Of a stretch of DNA of 5,164 bases, positions 1 through 5,164 are shown piece after piece. The position numbers and the translations under genes were made by a program. This stretch comes from an uncultured Alistipes sp. (lineage in GTDB: Bacteria > Bacteroidota > Bacteroidia > Bacteroidales > Rikenellaceae). Location of the stretch: positions 1-5,164 of the forward strand of contig CAAGHX010000084.1 in NCBI GenBank assembly GCA_900769745.1, in the 5' to 3' direction. Numbering within the stretch: position 1 is the first letter of the stretch; each line of letters starts with the position of its first letter. Under the pieces are notes generated by a model. That model was given only the letters and a program-made list of their open reading frames with translations, was not told the origin of the DNA and searched no databases.

Positions 1-20
1 GACGTGTGCTCTTCCGATCT
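1..20. other. Illumina TruSeq adapter remnant (not genomic)
   Basis: The first 20 bases match the 3' end of the Illumina TruSeq read-2 primer exactly. Their reverse complement, AGATCGGAAGAGCACACGTC, is the start of the standard TruSeq adapter read when a read runs past a short insert. Genomic sequence resumes at 21, where the queA frame begins. The position at the extreme end of the window fits untrimmed read-through retained by an assembler. These bases should be trimmed or masked. Known: the adapter sequence, from general knowledge. Seen: the exact 20-base match. Confidence 0.97.
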
Positions 21-827
21 GGCTGTGATGTTGCCTGCGTGTGCAAGCAGATTCTCCAGGGTTGAGAGCTGCACCTCGAAATGCTCGGTGTGCATAGGGT
101 GCTCGGCAGCATTCTCGCTCTTGACGGGCAGGAATGTACCAGCACCAACGTGGAGCGTAACCTCGTCGAAGCAGAAGCCCTGCTCCTTCATCTGACCAAT
201 CATATCGCTTGCAAAGTGCAATCCCGCAGTGGGGGCAGCCACAGAGCCTTCGACCTTAGAATATACGGTCTGGTAGCGGGTGAGGTCAATCTCCTCGCTC
301 TCGCGGTTGAGGTATGGCGGGATGGGTATGCGGCCCAACTCCTCCAACAGCTCGCCGAAGCTCAAAGGTGCGTTCCACTCAAAGCGGATGATATGCTCTC
401 TCTCGCCTCGTTTGGCAATCCAAGCACGCAGGTGGTACTCTGCCTCGGCAAGGGTGAAGTTAATCTCGACATATCCCTCTTTCCACTTCTTGATGTTACC
501 CACAATGCAGCTCCACTCGCAGCTCTCGCGTGCGGCAAATGCTCGCTCATAGTCGGCAGGGTTGTGTGGCTCGAGGCAGAAGACCTCGATTCTCGCACCC
601 GAAGGTTTGTGCATAATCACTCGCGCACGAATTACTCGGGTGTTGTTGAACACCAGCATCGAGCCCTTGGGAAGGTGCTCTGCAAGGTTGCGAAAACGGC
701 TCTCCGAGATATTGCCGTTGCGATATACCATCAGCTTTGAGTCGGTGCGATTCTCCAATGGGAATTTGGCAATGCGCTCATCGGGCAGTGGATAATCGAA
801 AGAATTTATGTCGATGTGTCGTTCCAT
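21..827 (-). CDS. queA: S-adenosylmethionine:tRNA ribosyltransferase-isomerase QueA, C-terminus missing
   Basis: QueA transfers and isomerises the ribosyl part of S-adenosylmethionine onto 7-aminomethyl-7-deazaguanine at tRNA position 34, giving epoxyqueuosine in queuosine synthesis; it is cytosolic. The visible 269 residues begin MERHIDINSFDYPLPDERIA and carry the family blocks in order: VFNNTRVIRAR (59-69), GRIPIPPY (165-172), RYQTVYSKVEGSVAAPTAGL (184-203), TLHVGAGTFLPV (224-235) and MHTEHF (245-250). Family members are about 350 residues, so roughly 80 C-terminal residues are missing, starting about where the VGTTSVRTLES block normally follows. The ATG at 827-825 is chosen because an in-frame TAG lies three codons upstream. 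No stop is reached; past base 21 the frame enters the adapter, so the true end is unknown. The gene is divergent from the GH106 gene, with a -7 promoter match just upstream. Long reading frames on the opposite strand here are shadows. Confidence 0.96.
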
Positions 828-846
828 ACGCTTCTATGTTGTGCTG

Positions 847-854
847 CAAAGGTA
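847..854 (-). promoter_or_regulatory. Probable queA promoter, Bacteroides -7 element
   Basis: On the minus strand these bases read TACCTTTG, a full match to the Bacteroidota primary sigma factor -7 consensus TAnnTTTG. Transcription would begin roughly at 840, leaving a leader of about a dozen bases before the queA ATG at 827. No clear TTTG -33 element lies 19-21 bases upstream; the nearest candidate (867-870) is too close. The call rests on the -7 match and its position. Confidence 0.6.
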
Positions 855-905
855 GCAAATAAAGCCCAAAATAGAGTTACTTCGTTGTATAAATATAAGG
901 TATGT

Positions 906-937
906 GTTGTTAAAGCCCTCTTTTTTGATTATATTTG
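906..937 (+). promoter_or_regulatory. Probable promoter of the GH106 gene, Bacteroides type
   Basis: TATATTTG at 930-937 is a full match to the Bacteroidota -7 consensus TAnnTTTG. GTTG at 906-909 is a three-of-four match to the -33 TTTG, with a 20-base spacer, which is in the usual range. Transcription would start near 941-945, giving a leader of about 15-19 bases before the ATG at 960. The leader is A-rich (AAAGAG at 946-951) with no strong Shine-Dalgarno sequence, as is common in this phylum. No operator or inverted repeat that would indicate sugar-responsive control is visible. Confidence 0.6.
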
Positions 938-959
938 TGTTAATCAAAGAGTAAAAAGT

Positions 960-1016
960 ATGAACAGAGTTTGTTATTTTCTGTCGATTATAGTGGCTGC
1001 ATTGGCCATATCTTGT
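960..1016 (+). other. Lipoprotein signal peptide with lipobox (GH106 protein)
   Basis: Residues 1-19 comprise a short N-region with one Arg, a hydrophobic stretch (FLSIIVAALAIS) and Cys19 in a lipobox A-I-S-C, the pattern cleaved by signal peptidase II. The next residues are GSSDMEAG. The acidic residues at +5 and +7 only loosely resemble the Bacteroidota lipoprotein export signal, so display on the outer face of the outer membrane is possible but not shown. Confidence 0.88.
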
Positions 1017-4000
1017 GGCTCGTCGGATATGGAGGCTGGTTTCAAGTCTCCGTCGGAGCAGGTGCAGACCGCGGTGTATTGGTATTGGATTTCGGGAAAT
1101 ATCTCGAAGGAGGGCGTTGTTGAGGATTTGAAGGCGATGAAACGCGCCGGAATAAATCGTGCCTTCATTGGAGATATAGGTCAAGATGGATTATACACCG
1201 AGCGCAACGTGAAGATTTTCAGTGACGAGTGGTGGGAGATACTGCACACAGCGCTCAAAACCGCCTCGGAGCTGGATATCGAGATTGGAATATTCAACTC
1301 GCCAGGTTGGAGCCAGTCGGGTGGTCCTTGGGTAAAGCCCGACCAGGCAATGCGATATCTGACATCTTCGACAGTTGTGTTGGAGGGTCAGCAGAGTGTG
1401 GAGATTGACCTTACGCCCAAGCAGGTCAAGAGCGAGGGTAAACCTTTCCAGCACGTTAAGACCATAGCCTATCCTGTGCCTAAGGGTTGGGGCGAGGTAC
1501 CTAAAGTAGAGATTAAGATAGCTGAGGGAGGAGCAAAGAATATTGGTGAGCTTGCGACCGGTAAGCGCAATGTGTTGTTGCTCAACTTGGCCGAGAAGAC
1601 TACACTTCGTTCGCTTACCTTGCAGCCTGTGGAAAAGCCAATGTTGTGTAAGGCTATGCTCGATGCCGAGGTTGATGGCGAGTGGAAGCGAGTTGCCGAT
1701 TTTAATATAGACCGTTCTAATCCTGCGTTGAATGTAGGTTTCGAGCCATATGCGCCCGTAACGGTATCGTTCGCAGCGGTGGAGTGCTCGCGTATGCGTC
1801 TTACACTGGAGCCAACATCGAAGGCTGGAGGTTTTTCGAATGTTGCACTCTCGGCGCAGCCTCGCATAGCGTCGTATGCCGAGAAGAGCTTGGCTAAGAT
1901 GTGCCAGACTCCGTTGCCATATTGGGATCACTATATGTGGCCCGAGCAGGCGGAGTTGGATGATAAGGAGTACGCAATCAATCCCAGAAGTGTGATAGAT
2001 ATCTCGAGCAAGATTGATACTGATGGCGTGCTTCGTTGGGATGTGCCCAATGGTAAGTGGGTCGTGCTGCATACGGGAATGACGCCTACGGGAGTGACAA
2101 ACTCTCCAGCAACACCCGAGGCTACCGGCTTGGAGATTGATAAGATGAGCAGCGAACACGTCAAGAGCCACTTCGATGCCTATATTGGAGAGATTCTGCG
2201 TCGCATACCTGCCGAAGACCGCAAAACATTCAAAGTGGTGGTGCAGGATAGCTACGAGACAGGAGGTCAGAACTTTACAGACGATATGATTGCCGAGTTC
2301 CAATCGACCTATGGCTATTCGATGGTGCCATATCTGCCAGCATATTATGGTATGGTGGTGGGCGATGAGCAGATTAGCGACCGCTTCTTGTGGGATTTGC
2401 GTCGATTCATAGCCGATAGGGTGGCCTATGAATATGTGGGCGGCTTGAAGCAGGTGAGCAATGCTAACGGATTGACCACTTGGTTGGAGTGTTATGGCCA
2501 TTGGGGATTCCCTGGCGAGTTCTTGCAGTATGGTGGTCGCTCCGATGAGATTGGAGGCGAGTTCTGGAGTGTCGGCGAGTTGGGCGACATCGAGAATCGT
2601 GCCGCTTCGTCGTGTGGACACATCTATGGTAAGCGCCGCATATGGGCCGAGTCGAACACTTCGGGAGGTCCTGCCTATTCGCGCTCGCCAATTGATATGA
2701 AGCAGCGCACAGACCGTTTCTTTGCCGAGGGAATCAATGCAACACTTCTGCATCTCTATATCGAGCAGGCCGACACTAATAGCTACCCTGGCATCAATGC
2801 TTGGTTTGGTAATGAGTTTGATGCGCACAACACGTGGTACTCACATCTCGACCTCTTTACGACATATCTCAAGCGTTGTAACTTTATGTTGCAGCAGGGC
2901 CTAAATATTGCCGATGTGGCCTATCTTATTGGTGAGGATGCTCCTAAGATGACCGGAATGCAACATCCTGCACTTCCAAAGGGTTATCAGTTCGACTATA
3001 TCAATGCCGAGGTGTTGATGGTGGGTGCAAATGTTGCGAACAATAACATTGTGTTGCCTCACGGTACGTCGTATAGAGTATTGGTGCTGCCTCCTATCGA
3101 CAATATGCGTCCTGAGTTGCTGGAGAAGATTAAACGTATGGTTAGCGACGGTGCTATCGTGTTGGGACAGCCGCCACATCGCTCTCCAAGTTTGCAGAAC
3201 TATCCTGTGGCCGATGCTCAGGTTGAGGAGATGGCGCGTGAGTTGTGGGGCGATTGCTACGATAAGCGTGGCGTGAATAGCTATGGCAAGGGTAGGGTCT
3301 TTAATGGTTATAGCCTCGAGGAGTTGTTTGCCGAGATTGAGCTTGTGCCCGACTGCCAGGAGTCTGAGCCTTCGTTGCTCTTCTGCCACCGTTCGACTAT
3401 GGGTGCTGAGATATACTTTGTCTCGAATCAGAGCAATAGACCAATCACTATAACTCCTACATTTAGAGTCAGCAAGCGCCTGTTGCCAGAGTTCTGGAAT
3501 CCGTTGGATGGTTCAATACGTACGCTGCACGACTATAAAGTTACTGATAAGGGCACAGAGATTAGCTTGGAGTTGGATGCCCTGGGTAGTGGTTTTGTGG
3601 TCTTCAGAGTTGAGCCAAGTGTAAATATTCTATCTAGCGAGTATTCGGTTGAGCCGGTGCGTTGTGAGGAGATTCGTGGCGAGTGGAATGTTTCGTTTGA
3701 CGGTAAGCTATCTAAGCCTGGCGATATTACACTCTCTAAGCTCAACAACCTCTCTACCATCAAGGAGGATGATATACGCTACTTCTCTGGTACGATAAAC
3801 TATACAACTGAGATTGAGCCTAAGTTTAACAAGGAGAGGGTAGTGCTCGATTTTAGTAAGGTGGAGTGTATGGCCAAGGTCTATATCAACGATGAGTATG
3901 CCGGTGGCGTGTGGTGCGAGCCATACAAGGTCGATGTGACCAAGCGTCTGCAGCCGGGCGTTAATACACTGAGAGTGGAGGTTGTAAATAAGTGGGTTAA

Positions 4001-4142
4001 TCGCATCGTTGGCGATATGCAATTGCCAGAGGAGGAGCGCAAAATTTCGCTCACGGCTAATCCTTATAATGCTAAATCGCCGCTGCCTGCATCGGGACTC
4101 ATTGGTCCTGTAAGGCTTGAGTACTACTCGCGACTTCCATAG
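960..4142 (+). CDS. GH106 family glycoside hydrolase lipoprotein, putative alpha-L-rhamnosidase
   Basis: A complete 1060-residue exported enzyme of family GH106, whose characterised members remove alpha-L-rhamnose from pectins and related glycans. The ATG at 960 gives a lipoprotein signal (MNRVCYFLSIIVAALAISC, lipidated Cys19); an in-frame ATG at 816 would overlap queA and precede the promoter. Layout: start of the (beta/alpha)8 barrel at about 30-135 (VYWYWISGNISKEG 39-52; NSPGWSQSGGPW 113-124); inserted beta-sandwich at about 160-305; main catalytic part at about 325-650 (DSYETGGQNF 430-439, ECYGHW 510-515, IWAESNTS 561-568); a Rossmann-like segment at about 675-745 (YRVLVLPP 705-712); a beta-sandwich near 815-885; and a GH2-type sugar-binding jelly roll at about 902-1060 (IRYFSGTINY 939-948). 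Glu433 and Glu564 are the likely acid and base; their spacing of 131 is close to that I recall for BT0986 (inference). No frameshift or internal stop. The exact linkage cleaved cannot be read from sequence. No SusC/SusD neighbour is visible. Confidence 0.9.
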   Translation: MNRVCYFLSIIVAALAISCGSSDMEAGFKSPSEQVQTAVYWYWISGNISKEGVVEDLKAMKRAGINRAFIGDIGQDGLYTERNVKIFSDEWWEILHTALKTASELDIEIGIFNSPGWSQSGGPWVKPDQAMRYLTSSTVVLEGQQSVEIDLTPKQVKSEGKPFQHVKTIAYPVPKGWGEVPKVEIKIAEGGAKNIGELATGKRNVLLLNLAEKTTLRSLTLQPVEKPMLCKAMLDAEVDGEWKRVADFNIDRSNPALNVGFEPYAPVTVSFAAVECSRMRLTLEPTSKAGGFSNVALSAQPRIASYAEKSLAKMCQTPLPYWDHYMWPEQAELDDKEYAINPRSVIDISSKIDTDGVLRWDVPNGKWVVLHTGMTPTGVTNSPATPEATGLEIDKMSSEHVKSHFDAYIGEILRRIPAEDRKTFKVVVQDSYETGGQNFTDDMIAEFQSTYGYSMVPYLPAYYGMVVGDEQISDRFLWDLRRFIADRVAYEYVGGLKQVSNANGLTTWLECYGHWGFPGEFLQYGGRSDEIGGEFWSVGELGDIENRAASSCGHIYGKRRIWAESNTSGGPAYSRSPIDMKQRTDRFFAEGINATLLHLYIEQADTNSYPGINAWFGNEFDAHNTWYSHLDLFTTYLKRCNFMLQQGLNIADVAYLIGEDAPKMTGMQHPALPKGYQFDYINAEVLMVGANVANNNIVLPHGTSYRVLVLPPIDNMRPELLEKIKRMVSDGAIVLGQPPHRSPSLQNYPVADAQVEEMARELWGDCYDKRGVNSYGKGRVFNGYSLEELFAEIELVPDCQESEPSLLFCHRSTMGAEIYFVSNQSNRPITITPTFRVSKRLLPEFWNPLDGSIRTLHDYKVTDKGTEISLELDALGSGFVVFRVEPSVNILSSEYSVEPVRCEEIRGEWNVSFDGKLSKPGDITLSKLNNLSTIKEDDIRYFSGTINYTTEIEPKFNKERVVLDFSKVECMAKVYINDEYAGGVWCEPYKVDVTKRLQPGVNTLRVEVVNKWVNRIVGDMQLPEEERKISLTANPYNAKSPLPASGLIGPVRLEYYSRLP

Positions 4143-4151
4143 CGAGGCGAC

Positions 4152-4173
4152 AAAAAAAGAGCGTTTCGGCGCT
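4152..4173 (-). terminator. Weak second terminator-like hairpin downstream of pckA
   Basis: On the minus strand a 4-bp stem, AGCG-CCGAAA-CGCT (4173-4160), is followed after one C by seven T residues (4158-4152). It lies just beyond the strong pckA terminator and just past the GH106 stop codon, so it may act as a backup for minus-strand transcription before it enters the GH106 gene antisense. The stem is short, so this is tentative. Confidence 0.3.
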
Positions 4174-4184
4174 GCTTATAAAGC

Positions 4185-4221
4185 AAAAAAATGAGGTTGC
4201 TCACACCGAGCAACCTCATTT
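4185..4221 (-). terminator. Rho-independent terminator of pckA (possibly bidirectional)
   Basis: A perfect 14-bp inverted repeat (arms 4189-4202 and 4208-4221, ATGAGGTTGCTC core) with a 5-base loop (4203-4207). Read on the minus strand, the hairpin runs into seven consecutive T residues (4191-4185), the classic intrinsic terminator arrangement, about 20 bases after the pckA stop. On the plus strand the stem is followed only by TTTGCTATATT, so it could stop GH106 transcripts only weakly, although the strong stem could still protect their 3' end. Confidence 0.88.
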
Positions 4222-4240
4222 GCTATATTAAGTCTGTTGA

Positions 4241-5164
4241 TTACAACTGTGGACCAGCTGCTACGAGTGACTTACCCTCCTCGTTACCTGTGAACTTAGC
4301 GAAGTTCTTGATGAAACGACCTGCCAAGTCCTCAGCCTTAACCTGCCACTCAGCTGCGTTAGCGTAAGTGTCGCGTGGATCGAGGATAGCTGGATCAACA
4401 CCTGGAAGAGCTGTTGGAACCTTGAAATCGAAGATTGGAATCTGCTTAGTCTCTGCCTTGTCGATTGAGCCATCGAGGATAGCGTCGATGATACCACGTG
4501 TATCCTTGATAGAGATACGCTTGCCAGTACCATTCCAACCTGTGTTAACGAGGTATGCAGTTGCGCCAGATGCCTCCATCTTCTTTACGAGCTCCTCACC
4601 ATACTTAGTTGGGTGCAATGAAAGGAATGCAGCACCGAAGCAAGCTGAGAATGTTGGAGTAGGCTCAGTGATACCGCGCTCAGTACCAGCCAACTTAGCT
4701 GTGAAACCAGAGAGGAAGTAGTACTTAGTCTGCTCTGGAGTCAAGATAGATACTGGAGGCAATACACCGAATGCATCAGCTGACAAGAAGATAACCTTCT
4801 TTGCTGCTGGAGCCTTAGAAACACCCTTAACGATGTTGTCGATGTGGTAGATAGGATAAGATACACGAGTGTTCTCAGTTACAGACTTATCGTTGAAGTC
4901 GATCTTGCCTGTAGCCTCGTCAACTGTTACGTTCTCCAACAAAGCGTTGCGACGGATAGCGTTCCAGATGTCTGGCTCGTTCTCCTTAGAAAGGTTGATA
5001 ACCTTTGCGTAGCAACCACCCTCGAAGTTGAATACGCCCTCGTCGTCCCAACCGTGCTCGTCGTCACCGATAAGCTGGCGCTTAGGATCTGTAGAGAGAG
5101 TAGTCTTACCTGTACCTGACAAACCGAAGAAGATAGCTGTCTCACCCTCTTTGTTGGTGTTAGC
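4241..5164 (-). CDS. pckA: ATP-dependent phosphoenolpyruvate carboxykinase, N-terminus beyond window
   Basis: PckA interconverts oxaloacetate plus ATP with phosphoenolpyruvate, CO2 and ADP in the cytosol. In gut Bacteroidota it commonly runs in the CO2-fixing direction toward fumarate and succinate, and also serves gluconeogenesis. The 307 visible codons end at the TAA at 4243-4241. In the fragment: P-loop GLSGTGKT (14-21), metal-binding kinase-2 LIGDDEHGWD (31-40), ENTRVSYPIYHIDNIV with its substrate-binding Arg at 100, then SADAFGVLPPVS, SGFTAKLAGTERG, NTGWNGTGKRISIKDTR and the VAAGPQL end. By comparison with the 540-residue E. coli enzyme, about 234 N-terminal residues lie outside. A TTG at 5122-5120 could be miscalled as a start, but it is the Leu of the P-loop and the frame stays open to the edge. 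Ile codons are almost all ATC, unlike the GH106 gene, fitting high expression. It is convergent with GH106. Confidence 0.98.
   Translation of the reverse strand, partial: ANTNKEGETAIFFGLSGTGKTTLSTDPKRQLIGDDEHGWDDEGVFNFEGGCYAKVINLSKENEPDIWNAIRRNALLENVTVDEATGKIDFNDKSVTENTRVSYPIYHIDNIVKGVSKAPAAKKVIFLSADAFGVLPPVSILTPEQTKYYFLSGFTAKLAGTERGITEPTPTFSACFGAAFLSLHPTKYGEELVKKMEASGATAYLVNTGWNGTGKRISIKDTRGIIDAILDGSIDKAETKQIPIFDFKVPTALPGVDPAILDPRDTYANAAEWQVKAEDLAGRFIKNFAKFTGNEEGKSLVAAGPQL

Noticed and set aside
81..740. A 219-codon plus-strand open frame opposite queA
   Set aside because: It is codon-aligned antisense to queA and explained by avoidance of the same three codons. The minus strand gives an unambiguous QueA with all family motifs.
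860..918. Direct repeat TAAAGCCC at 860-867 and 911-918 between the divergent promoters
   Set aside because: Eight bases repeated once in a 132-base interval can arise by chance, the copies do not sit symmetrically to the promoters, and nothing else suggests an operator.
1191..2828. A 545-codon open frame on the minus strand inside the GH106 gene
   Set aside because: Its codons pair exactly with the sense codons, so antisense stops appear only where the sense gene uses TTA, CTA or TCA, codons it mostly avoids here. The translation is rich in His, Ile, Cys and Arg and shows no recognisable domain. It is a codon-bias shadow.
4174..4184. Small palindrome GCTT-ATA-AAGC in the convergent gap
   Set aside because: A 4-bp stem with a 3-base loop is too weak to call a functional element next to the strong 14-bp terminator hairpin.
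5145..5164. Possible adapter or artefact at the right end
   Set aside because: The last bases translate in frame as the expected ANTNKEGETAIFFG preceding the PckA P-loop, so this end is genuine coding sequence.
1..5164. CRISPR arrays, tRNA/rRNA genes, insertion sequences, attachment sites, defence or other novel systems
   Set aside because: I found no spaced direct repeats, tRNA-like cloverleaf, transposase, terminal inverted repeats or unexplained conserved block; three known genes and two short intergenic regions account for the window.

Overview
The window reads as a short assembled contig from a Bacteroidota genome, most likely order Bacteroidales; I cannot name the genus. The evidence is an intergenic region with matches to the Bacteroides-type -7 promoter element (TAnnTTTG) facing both ways, a large lipoprotein glycoside hydrolase of family GH106, and QueA and PckA sequences of the Bacteroidales type. 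Both ends are cut inside genes. The left end carries an artefact: bases 1-20 are the Illumina TruSeq adapter tail, not genomic DNA.

Layout: (1) 1-20, adapter. (2) 21-827, minus strand: 269 codons of queA (tRNA queuosine synthesis), with the C-terminal part missing where the adapter begins. No stop codon is reached, and the frame stays open through the adapter. (3) 828-959: a compact divergent promoter region. (4) 960-4142, plus strand: a complete 1060-residue secreted lipoprotein of the GH106 (alpha-L-rhamnosidase) type, with a lipobox, a likely catalytic Glu pair and a C-terminal GH2-type carbohydrate-binding sandwich. (5) 4143-4240: a convergent intergenic region with a 14-bp perfect hairpin and T7 tract oriented as a terminator for the minus-strand gene, plus a weaker second hairpin with its own T7. 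(6) 4241-5164, minus strand: the C-terminal 307 codons of pckA, with the nucleotide-binding motifs intact; the start lies beyond the window.

The three genes do not form one operon or pathway. queA and the GH106 gene are divergent, and the GH106 gene and pckA are convergent. QueA acts in tRNA modification and PckA in central carbon metabolism (fumarate/succinate fermentation or gluconeogenesis). The GH106 lipoprotein probably works at the cell surface or in the periplasm, removing terminal rhamnose from plant or microbial glycans. It stands alone here between housekeeping genes, with no SusC/SusD, sensor or other CAZyme visible. I see no undescribed system. The observations most worth acting on are the adapter contamination with its chimeric protein tail, and the isolated GH106 enzyme.
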